Shown here piece after piece: positions 6,755 through 11,665 of a stretch of DNA of 11,665 nucleotides. The stretch is from Candidatus Bathyarchaeota archaeon. GTDB taxonomy: Archaea > Thermoproteota > Bathyarchaeia > 40CM-2-53-6. Made by a program: the position numbers and the translations under genes. The DNA lies in contig VBAY01000063.1 of the NCBI GenBank assembly GCA_005883085.1, positions 1 through 11,665 of the forward strand. The letters are read 5' to 3'. A model generated the notes under the pieces. The model was not told where the DNA came from and did no database searches. It worked only from the letters and a program-made list of their open reading frames with translations. The stretch's first letter is position 1. Each line of letters opens with the position of its first letter.

Positions 6755-7666
6755 TTAGTCTCCACCAACTAGGTTTCTTACAATAGTCTGGGGCTGGAAC
6801 GGTTCCAGATCGTCGTATCCCTGCCCGGTTCCGACAAGAGTCACCGGCCTACCCATTATGTAAGACAACGATATCGCGTTACCGCCTTTGACATCGGCGT
6901 CGAGTTTCGCCAGAATTATCCCATCGATCTTGACTGCTTGTGAGAAGACCTTGCCCTGCTCTACGGCATCGTTTCCGGTGAGTGCGTCTACGACTAGAAT
7001 TGTCAAATCGGGTTTCGTAACTCGGACGATCTTTCTCATCTCCTCCAACAAATTCTGATTTGTCTGCATTCGCCCCGCGGTGTCGATTAGAACCGCGTTG
7101 ATCCCATGTGCTCGCGCATAATTGACCGCATCAAACGCCACGGCGGCCGGATCGGCCCCGTATTGATGCTTGATCAATCTCACCCCAATTCTTCTCGCGT
7201 GTTCCTCAAGTTGTTCTATTGAACCCGAGCGGTACGTGTCGCTGGCAGCTAGGATGCATGTTCTCCCTTTTCTCTGGAGAATGTGAGCCAGCTTCGCAAT
7301 GCTCGTTGTCTTTCCCGTTCCGTTGATCCCTACAAATACTATTATCGCCGGCTCTCCGGCCTTCTTCTTCGCTTCAACTAGTTCGAAGATGTCAAGTCTT
7401 CCGGCCCTATCTAATACCGATAGTAGTACTTCGCTCAGAATCGCCTTGACTCTTCCCCGGGGGTCCGAAAACCTCGCAATCTGAACATCTTTCAACTTCT
7501 CCTTCAATTCCGTCGCTACGTAGTCGGCTACAGAGACAGCGACATCATTCTCCACTAAGGAGAGCTGGAATTCGTCTAGAACCTTGTCGAGATCCTTTCC
7601 TTGAAGCTCCGTTTTGGTCACGCGGTCGTAGAAGTTGGAAAACTGGGCCCTGAGCTTGTCAAACAA
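6755..7666 (-). CDS. ftsY: Signal recognition particle receptor FtsY
   Basis: SRP GTPase that docks SRP-ribosome complexes at the membrane. The 303 residues have an N-domain helical bundle (about 1-95) and a G domain with P-loop GINGTGKTT (113-121), DTYRSGSIEQL (143-153), DTAGR (195-199), VVDALTGNDAVEQ (225-237, an FtsY feature), LAKLDAD (252-258) and GTGQGYDDL (279-287). There is no methionine-rich M domain, so it is not Ffh/SRP54. The start is TTG at 7666; an in-frame TAG lies two codons upstream, so no longer form exists and the acidic A domain found in many FtsY proteins is absent. It overlaps the prefoldin gene by 8 nt and is the last gene of the cluster. No U-rich terminator is evident before the convergent Rdx gene. 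Confidence 0.97.
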   Translation of the reverse strand: MFDKLRAQFSNFYDRVTKTELQGKDLDKVLDEFQLSLVENDVAVSVADYVATELKEKLKDVQIARFSDPRGRVKAILSEVLLSVLDRAGRLDIFELVEAKKKAGEPAIIVFVGINGTGKTTSIAKLAHILQRKGRTCILAASDTYRSGSIEQLEEHARRIGVRLIKHQYGADPAAVAFDAVNYARAHGINAVLIDTAGRMQTNQNLLEEMRKIVRVTKPDLTILVVDALTGNDAVEQGKVFSQAVKIDGIILAKLDADVKGGNAISLSYIMGRPVTLVGTGQGYDDLEPFQPQTIVRNLVGGD

Positions 7667-8129
7667 TCTCTACCGGCCCACCGCCCTTCTTGCGAGCGAG
7701 GTCCTCTAGGCGGGCTCTATAGTCCTCGGTCTGATTAATGATCTGATTCAACTGTTGCGTAACGTTGATCCGAGCCTTGTCCATATCGGACGCTCTCATG
7801 TTAAGACCCCTAATTGAGTCATCTACGGTTTTTTCTATGCAGACTCCCGCCCCAACTCCAATTATGACGTGCTGAGGATCTTCGAGCTTCGCTTTGACAA
7901 ATGAGCCGGAGCCTATAGGAATTAGCATTTCAGCCTCCTGTCCAGACTCCTTTGTGCCTTCCAGAGTTTGCTTGGCGGTCTGCGTTTCGGAGAGGGCGCC
8001 TGTCACAATGTCAAGTCTCGACGAGAGAACTCTAGCTGACCCTTCTAGCATCCTGATATCCACAAGTAGCTGGCGCATTTCCTCGTCTAGGTTTCGAGGG
8101 GCGGTCATCTGCTTCTTCGAACTTGCCAT
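7659..8129 (-). CDS. pfdA: Prefoldin alpha subunit
   Basis: Subunit of the hexameric chaperone (two alpha, four beta) that carries unfolded chains to the thermosome. The 156 residues show the family layout: N-terminal coiled-coil helix (about 8-58), a central beta-hairpin platform with MLIPIGSGSFVKAKL and VIIGVGAGVCIEKTVDD, and a C-terminal coiled coil (about 105-145), ending in GGGPVEIV. I chose the ATG at 8129 over the TTG one codon upstream because GAGGCGG sits just before it and it forms a TGATG overlap with the eL20 stop. The partner beta subunit is not in the window. Confidence 0.93.
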   Translation of the reverse strand: MASSKKQMTAPRNLDEEMRQLLVDIRMLEGSARVLSSRLDIVTGALSETQTAKQTLEGTKESGQEAEMLIPIGSGSFVKAKLEDPQHVIIGVGAGVCIEKTVDDSIRGLNMRASDMDKARINVTQQLNQIINQTEDYRARLEDLARKKGGGPVEIV

Positions 8130-8332
8130 CAAGCCGCCTCTGGTTCCGGTAATTCCTCAATCTGTTTGATAGTTATTTCGAACTTCCTTGCCTTGTGCCG
8201 GCTTCCCATGTCAGAGTAGAGGTGTTGTAAGGCGTCTTCTTTCTTGATTGCTCTGATCTCTTTTCTGAAGGGGAGGTTGTCTCCGCCCTTCCGCAATTCG
8301 CCTGTAATCTTGAATCGTCTTACCTGACTCAG
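8129..8332 (-). CDS. rplX: Ribosomal protein eL20 (LX/L18a family), probable CTG start
   Basis: A 67-residue large-subunit protein. From the CTG at 8332 it reads L-SQVRRFKITGELRKGG, then PFRKEIRAIKKEDAL, the signature YSDMGSRHKARKFEITI (about 42-58) and IEELPEPEAA. The LX/L18a family shows the same F-x-[VI]-x-G-E opening, ExRA and GSRHK. Only eight codons separate an in-frame TAG from the GTA-AGA-CGA-TTC of the first strand, and CTG is the only plausible initiator among them; the first TTG in frame falls after the first strand (GELRK). A weak AAGG lies 8-9 nt before the CTG. It sits between aIF6 and pfdA, where archaea commonly place it, and ends in a TGATG overlap with pfdA. Gene identity is firm; the start codon is inferred. 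Confidence 0.88.
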   Translation of the reverse strand: MSQVRRFKITGELRKGGDNLPFRKEIRAIKKEDALQHLYSDMGSRHKARKFEITIKQIEELPEPEAA

Positions 8333-8384
8333 TGTGGTAGCCTTGCTCTAGAAGATCCGAGTTCGCGAATGGGCGGTACTTAAC

Positions 8385-9050
8385 CTAATCCGTTTGGAAA
8401 GCGTTACTTAGAGTGATAAGCTCAGAGCCCAATGTATGCGACCCCACGATCGCTCCTCTGGAATTGACCACCAGTCCGGCTTTGGGATATGGAACCCCAG
8501 AATTTACGGTCCCCTTGGATACTGGAACTCCTAGAACACTTGAGATTGTTCTACTCTCGTTGTCGGTGATTATTGGATTCGCTAAGACCCCCTTGTTTGA
8601 TGCAGTTGCCAATGCGCCAACGTGTGGAAGTCCTCCTATAGTAGAAGGTCTGACAGGGACTTCTAGTGTCTCTTCGAGTACTGTCACCGTTTTGTGTTTG
8701 AGTCGCGGATCGATTATGGCACCGTGATCGTTGCAGAGTATTATGTTGCCCAGTGCTGTTCGGTTCTCTCTTACGATCTCGATATGTGCTCCTGTCGAGC
8801 GGAGTTGCTTTAGTTCATCCTTCGTGGTAATGTATGGGACTAGGACAGCGTTGGAGTTACCTGCGACATAGATTCCAACAAGTCTAGATTCTGCAATTCC
8901 AACCGCGCAGGGGTCTACGCCCAATATGTCGTGGAAGCTACTTATCTTCTTGTGAGAAATGCCGGCCGGCAATATTGCAATCTTATCATTTGCGAAAGAG
9001 AAAATTCCTACGTTCGGGTCCCCGAAGATGTCAGAGAGAATGATAGGCAC
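8385..9050 (-). CDS. tif6: Translation initiation factor aIF6
   Basis: Binds the large subunit and prevents premature joining with the small subunit; it also acts in 50S/60S maturation. The 221 residues match the family, with repeats of the pentein fold visible as recurring strands (DPNVGIFSFANDKIAILP, DPCAVGIAESRLVGIYVAGNSNAVLVP, NDHGAIIDPRL, NSRGAIVGSHTLGSEL). The start is GTG at 9050; the in-frame TGA two codons upstream is also the eL31 stop, so no longer form is possible. GGTGAGG near the end of the eL31 gene probably serves as its ribosome binding site. Its place between eL31 and eL20/LX is a conserved archaeal arrangement. Confidence 0.96.
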   Translation of the reverse strand: MPIILSDIFGDPNVGIFSFANDKIAILPAGISHKKISSFHDILGVDPCAVGIAESRLVGIYVAGNSNAVLVPYITTKDELKQLRSTGAHIEIVRENRTALGNIILCNDHGAIIDPRLKHKTVTVLEETLEVPVRPSTIGGLPHVGALATASNKGVLANPIITDNESRTISSVLGVPVSKGTVNSGVPYPKAGLVVNSRGAIVGSHTLGSELITLSNAFQTD

Positions 9051-9053
9051 TGT

Positions 9054-9509
9054 TCATTTTCCCTCACCGGGAAACACGATAACCTTGCCTTCCTTGTCTT
9101 TGACAACGCGGATCCTAATCTTTCGAGGTGGTTTGCTGATTCCTCTATTCCAGAGAAGACTGTTTGTCTCTTCGCTTAAGGAGACGTTATCTGTTTTCAT
9201 TCTCTGGGCAGCGTATTGTCTAACGTATCTCACTGCTCTGGGCGTTCGTTTCTCTCTCGGAGCCGTCCAAATACGCCTTAGATTGAGATCGTAGAATTTC
9301 TCCTCAACAATCTCGATCTCCTCCTCTTCCTCAGCAGCTTCTTCAACTACCGGAGCCTCCGGTACTTCGGGTATTTTCGCCTCTGATTCGAGCCCTACCG
9401 TTTCATCTTCTGTGAGTTCAGCCTTGTCTTTCTCGGGCTTAGCGAGTTCGGTGTCCTTTGATGGTTCTACCTCAGTGTCGTCTTCAAGTGCGACTTCTTT
9501 TTTCGTCAT
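9054..9509 (-). CDS. rpl31e: Ribosomal protein eL31 with long acidic N-terminal extension
   Basis: Large-subunit protein at the polypeptide exit. The conserved domain occupies residues 71-151 (KFYDLNLRRIWTAPREKRTP, the RYVRQYAAQRMKTD helix, LLWNRGISKPPRKIRIRV). The usual archaeal protein is about 80-95 residues; here residues 1-70 form an extra segment with 28 Asp/Glu and 7 Lys, ending in a run of glutamates (EEAAEEEEEIEIVEE, 56-70). The ATG at 9509 lies just 5 nt after the eL39 stop, and the extension contains no in-frame ATG, GTG or TTG nearer the conserved domain, so it appears genuinely coded. Its function is unknown; it should be disordered and negatively charged near the tunnel exit. 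Confidence 0.93.
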   Translation of the reverse strand: MTKKEVALEDDTEVEPSKDTELAKPEKDKAELTEDETVGLESEAKIPEVPEAPVVEEAAEEEEEIEIVEEKFYDLNLRRIWTAPREKRTPRAVRYVRQYAAQRMKTDNVSLSEETNSLLWNRGISKPPRKIRIRVVKDKEGKVIVFPGEGK

Positions 9510-9514
9510 CTACA

Positions 9515-9670
9515 TCACACTTTGATCCTTGTCTCTCGCCAGTGTCGCTGCTTCGGGTTTCTCTTGACTTTGCCCTCAGTCTTTGCTACTACCCAGGAGG
9601 GAACAGCTTGGGCCTGTTTCAAGGCATGCGATAGATGCTTCTTCTTTCCCGAGGGTTTGTGGCGGGCCAT
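9515..9670 (-). CDS. rpl39e: Ribosomal protein eL39
   Basis: A 51-residue, very basic protein lining the lower exit tunnel. Reading from the ATG at 9670: MARHKPSGKKKHLSHALKQ, then VPSWVVAKTEGKVKRNPKQR and HWRETRIKV before TGA. The family shows the same KxxxKxRLxxAxKQNRxxPxW pattern and a C-terminal RxWRRTKLK-like end. The start follows the PDCD5 stop directly (TAGATG), with AGGAG about 6 nt upstream. The gene is adjacent to eL31, a common archaeal pairing. Confidence 0.95.
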   Translation of the reverse strand: MARHKPSGKKKHLSHALKQAQAVPSWVVAKTEGKVKRNPKQRHWRETRIKV

Positions 9671-10015
9671 CTATGCTCTCCTGATTTTGATCTCTTTTTT
9701 CTGTGATTGTAATTGGACCAGTGTTTTCTTCAGTTGTTCATCGGTTATCTGTGTTTGAAGCCTCCCTGACTGGGCAAGTTGAATTAGTTGCATTTCCAAT
9801 TCCTCGGCGAACTCCGGCTTCACCATTCGAATATTGGCAAGTCGCTGCCTTGCCTCTGGCGTGAGAATTTGGCGAATGATTGATTGTTTCTGACGCTCCA
9901 CTTGTTGCTGAGCCTGTGAACGGCGTTGTTCATCATACGCTGACCTTTGCATCTCGGCCATTCTTCGTCGACGTAATGCTTCAAGCTCTTCGTCCGTGTA
10001 GTCTCCATTAGACAT
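9671..10015 (-). CDS. PDCD5-family DNA-binding protein
   Basis: Archaeal homologue of human PDCD5 (TFAR19), a small helical protein that binds double-stranded DNA in studied archaea; its cellular role is unclear. The 114 residues show a charged N-terminal helix (DEELEALRRRRMAEMQ), a Gln/Arg-rich linker (about 28-45), the conserved core KQSIIRQILTPEARQRLANIRMVKPEFAEELEMQLIQLAQSG (about 43-84), and the family's ITDEQLKKTL end followed by a basic tail. The ATG at 10015 overlaps the eS19 stop as TAATG. Linkage to eS19, eL39 and eL31 is conserved in archaea and ties it to ribosomal protein expression. Confidence 0.95.
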   Translation of the reverse strand: MSNGDYTDEELEALRRRRMAEMQRSAYDEQRRSQAQQQVERQKQSIIRQILTPEARQRLANIRMVKPEFAEELEMQLIQLAQSGRLQTQITDEQLKKTLVQLQSQKKEIKIRRA

Positions 10016-10467
10016 TAACTTGGGGCCTCTTGAGGCCGAGCTTTCAATTCCTTGACAACTTCAGCTGCTGTGCGGTTGAGGAGCGCGATTCCTTCCCTAG
10101 TTAGTTTCCGGCCCTTTTTCCCATCCACAGCGACGAGTTCAGCCTTCTGAAGCTGTTGCAGTGGTTCCCTTATTGCGGAACCTCCCGCCGGTACGTGATG
10201 AGCTGGCCGGTTTCCGTGACTCACACGTCCTCCGTACTGGACTCGCAACCGTGACACTCCAACGGGGCCTCGGACATACATTTTTCGGAGAAGTGAAGCA
10301 CATCTGAAGTACCACCAATCTGGGTTCTGGGGAGGCCTCTCCTTGTGAGCTCCCGTCTTCGCGAATTCCGTCCAGGGCGGCGGAGTGATGTCGCTCACAC
10401 TTTCTTTCAGATGCTTGGCTAACCTGTTGATAAATTCCTCGGCGGGGACCTCGAAAACTGTGGGCAA
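10015..10467 (-). CDS. rps19e: Small subunit ribosomal protein eS19
   Basis: Component of the 30S head, needed in eukaryotes for 18S maturation. The 150 residues include the family hallmarks TVFEVPAEEFINRLAKHLKE, PPPWTEFAKTGAHKERPPQNPDWWYFRCASLLRKMY (29-64), GPVGVSRLRVQYGGR and the basic SHGNRPAHHVPAGGSAIREPLQQLQKAELV region. The start is TTG at 10467, giving the expected M-x-T-V opening; a GAGG lies 12 nt upstream (10480-10483). It is the first gene of the eight-gene cluster and has the clearest TATA box in the window. Its stop overlaps the PDCD5 start (TAATG). Confidence 0.96.
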   Translation of the reverse strand: MPTVFEVPAEEFINRLAKHLKESVSDITPPPWTEFAKTGAHKERPPQNPDWWYFRCASLLRKMYVRGPVGVSRLRVQYGGRVSHGNRPAHHVPAGGSAIREPLQQLQKAELVAVDGKKGRKLTREGIALLNRTAAEVVKELKARPQEAPS

Positions 10468-10520
10468 TTCTGGTAATGTCCTCAGCGGTTCTAGATTTTC
10501 GTCGGGAAGGCGAGGGTGGC

Positions 10521-10530
10521 GTAATATAAG
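10521..10530 (-). promoter_or_regulatory. TATA box of the eS19-to-ftsY gene cluster
   Basis: Minus-strand CTTATATTAC is a strong archaeal TATA-like element in the 93-bp gap between rnp4 and eS19. Predicted initiation near 10500 leaves a leader of about 33 nt. Genes from eS19 to ftsY are spaced by at most about 52 nt or overlap, so one transcript from here is likely. Confidence 0.6.
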
Positions 10531-10560
10531 GCTTCATCGAAAAATGCGCGAGTTTACTGG

Positions 10561-10902
10561 TTATCTATACGGGTATCTTCGAATTGCACCGCAACCAAGA
10601 CAGGAGATGATGATTCGTGAATTGACAGGGCGAAGTCTGATTCGCGCGTTCTTCCCGAGAACTAGGGGCTGGCCGCAGTTCTTGCAGAGGTAATGTTTTT
10701 TCTCTCGTGGAATCCTGACCTTAGTCCGCTTTGAAATCTTCTTGGCGAGTCCAACATACCTCGTGGACAACTGAACATCCTGAGGAAGAATCTCCTCAGC
10801 TTGGCGGAGAAGGATCTCTATACGTTCATGTGCCACTGTTGCAACTGCTGATCGCATCTTCCCGTAGTTTCGTCTCGTGGGCCTACTTCCCATGAAACTC
10901 AT
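10561..10902 (-). CDS. rnp4: RNase P protein component 4 (Rpp21/Rpr2 family)
   Basis: Archaeal RNase P subunit that supports the RNA catalyst in 5' processing of pre-tRNA. The 113 residues have basic N-terminal helices (about 16-60, with RYVGLAKKISKRTKVRIPRE) and a zinc ribbon with C73-x-x-C76 and C101-x-x-C104, plus the basic residues RLRP between the knuckles. The ATG at 10902 is used here; the ATG at 10893 (residue 4) is also possible and has an AGGTTATGA stretch a few nt before it. It lies upstream of eS19 on the same strand but separated by a TATA box, so it is probably a separate unit. It is divergent from nep1. Confidence 0.94.
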   Translation of the reverse strand: MSFMGSRPTRRNYGKMRSAVATVAHERIEILLRQAEEILPQDVQLSTRYVGLAKKISKRTKVRIPREKKHYLCKNCGQPLVLGKNARIRLRPVNSRIIISCLGCGAIRRYPYR

Positions 10903-10935
10903 AACCTAGCCCAGGCACCGTATGATTGGTCTGCA

Positions 10936-11634
10936 TTGGTCCTGTCACTAGTCCTCGCAGAGTCATCCATAGAGCTTGTGCCTAATGAACTGGTCAACCA
11001 CCCTGCCATATTGAAATGGGCGCGAAAAAAGAGAAAGGACCCTCATACGCTCGTGTTGGACCAGACCTACCATCACTCCGCCATACTCCGGCTGGGACCG
11101 CGTGAAACCGCGAGAGGACGTCCAGACATTCCCCATCTCTCATTGCTACTCGCGCTTGGTTCACCACTTAACCTGTCAGGGGGACTGAAATGCTACGTGC
11201 ATACTAGAGATAACAATATCATTAAAGTCGATTCGAGGGCAAGACTGCCAAGAAATACTGACCGGTTCACTTCGTTACTCGAACAACTCTATCAAGAAAA
11301 GATTGTTCCTCCAACTGGACCCCCGCTTCTGTCAATCAAGCCAGGGTCCATTGGAAATTTAGTCGACGAAATATCAGGACAAATGATCACACTCACAACA
11401 ACGGGGCTTCCCAAAAGTATGGACCAAGTCGCTTCGAGATTGGTTAAGCATCGCAACCCCGTATTGTTGGTAGGAGGGTTTCCAAGGGGACACTTTTCCA
11501 AAGAAACTCTCTCCAAAGCCAAGGAATCCTACCGAATTCACGATCAGCACCTGGACGCGTGGACGGTTGTCGCGAGAGCTATCTATGACTACGAGAGAGC
11601 GATTCAGTTAGGAGAACCTCATTCCAGAAACTAG
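10936..11634 (+). CDS. nep1: Nep1 (EMG1) 16S rRNA pseudouridine N1-methyltransferase
   Basis: SPOUT-family enzyme that methylates N1 of a pseudouridine in small-subunit rRNA; the site is equivalent to Psi914 of M. jannaschii. The 232 residues show LVLAESSIELVP near the start, LVLDQTYHHSAILRL (39-53), the RNA-binding RGRPDIPHLSLLLALGSPLN (60-79), YVHTRDNNIIKVD, the RLPRNTDRFTSLLEQLY motif (103-119), and the cofactor-binding knot with LLVGGFPRGHFS (177-188). The start is TTG at 10936; the frame upstream has no ATG or GTG nearby. An ATG at 10922 is out of frame. It is divergent from rnp4, 33 bp apart, linking rRNA and tRNA maturation genes. It ends 31 bp before the window edge, where nothing further is seen. 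Confidence 0.95.
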   Translation: MVLSLVLAESSIELVPNELVNHPAILKWARKKRKDPHTLVLDQTYHHSAILRLGPRETARGRPDIPHLSLLLALGSPLNLSGGLKCYVHTRDNNIIKVDSRARLPRNTDRFTSLLEQLYQEKIVPPTGPPLLSIKPGSIGNLVDEISGQMITLTTTGLPKSMDQVASRLVKHRNPVLLVGGFPRGHFSKETLSKAKESYRIHDQHLDAWTVVARAIYDYERAIQLGEPHSRN

Positions 11635-11665
11635 CCTTATGTAGACCAGGTCGGAATTTCTCTCT

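Noticed and set aside
8129..8332. eL20/LX as a pseudogene lacking a start
   Set aside because: The frame is intact over the whole family length, is tightly packed with neighbours and overlaps pfdA normally. Only the initiator codon is unusual.
8413..8727. Plus-strand frame of 104 codons opposite aIF6
   Set aside because: Antisense shadow of the intact pentein-fold aIF6 gene.
10139..10537. Minus-strand frame of 132 codons over eS19
   Set aside because: It is an alternative frame of the clearly coding eS19 gene; the Arg/Ser/Pro-rich composition is typical of a shadow frame.

Overview
The window is archaeal chromosome, densely packed with informational genes. Archaeal or archaeal/eukaryotic-type proteins include P1, P0, eL39, eL31, eL20/LX, eS19, aIF6, prefoldin alpha, PDCD5, the RNase P subunit Rpp21/Rnp4, Nep1 and an archaeal-type AlaRS. 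TATA-like elements precede several transcription units. Base composition is moderate and gene content is typical of Thermoproteota (TACK archaea), perhaps a Bathyarchaeia- or Nitrososphaeria-like lineage; that placement is inference. I recognise 19 genes: 17 on the minus strand and 2 on the plus strand.

Layout. Positions 1-5196 (minus strand, read right to left) hold secE, nusG/spt5, uL11, uL1, P0 (uL10), P1, and then alaS, whose 3' end runs off the left edge. This is the classical SecE-NusG-L11-L1-L10-L12 block, coupling protein translocation, transcription elongation and the ribosomal stalk. Positions 5197-5363 look like its promoter region. Positions 5364-6287 (minus) hold ornithine carbamoyltransferase. 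At 6430-6699 (plus) is a small Rdx/SelW-like CxxC protein, divergent from argF, with TATA elements for both genes in the 142-bp gap. Positions 6755-10467 (minus) form a tight eight-gene cluster: eS19, PDCD5, eL39, eL31, aIF6, eL20/LX, prefoldin alpha and ftsY, with stop/start overlaps at several junctions and a good TATA box at 10521-10530. Positions 10561-10902 (minus) hold rnp4, and 10936-11634 (plus) hold nep1, divergent and only 33 bp apart.

The two large clusters supply the ribosome (stalk, exit-tunnel proteins and subunit-joining factor), the elongation factor Spt5, and the apparatus that receives nascent chains (SecE, FtsY, prefoldin). Rnp4 and Nep1 add tRNA and rRNA maturation.

No mobile element, CRISPR array, tRNA, rRNA or defence system is visible. 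The noteworthy points lie within ordinary genes. Two ribosomal protein genes (uL11 and eL20/LX) have no ATG, GTG or TTG start that would give a full-length protein, and each has CTG where the family's Met should be. eL31 carries a 70-residue acidic N-terminal extension. P0 lacks the acidic GLGALFG tail that P1 retains. FtsY begins directly at its N domain. Of the 19 starts I assign (left-edge alaS included), 10 are ATG, 3 GTG, 4 TTG and 2 CTG.
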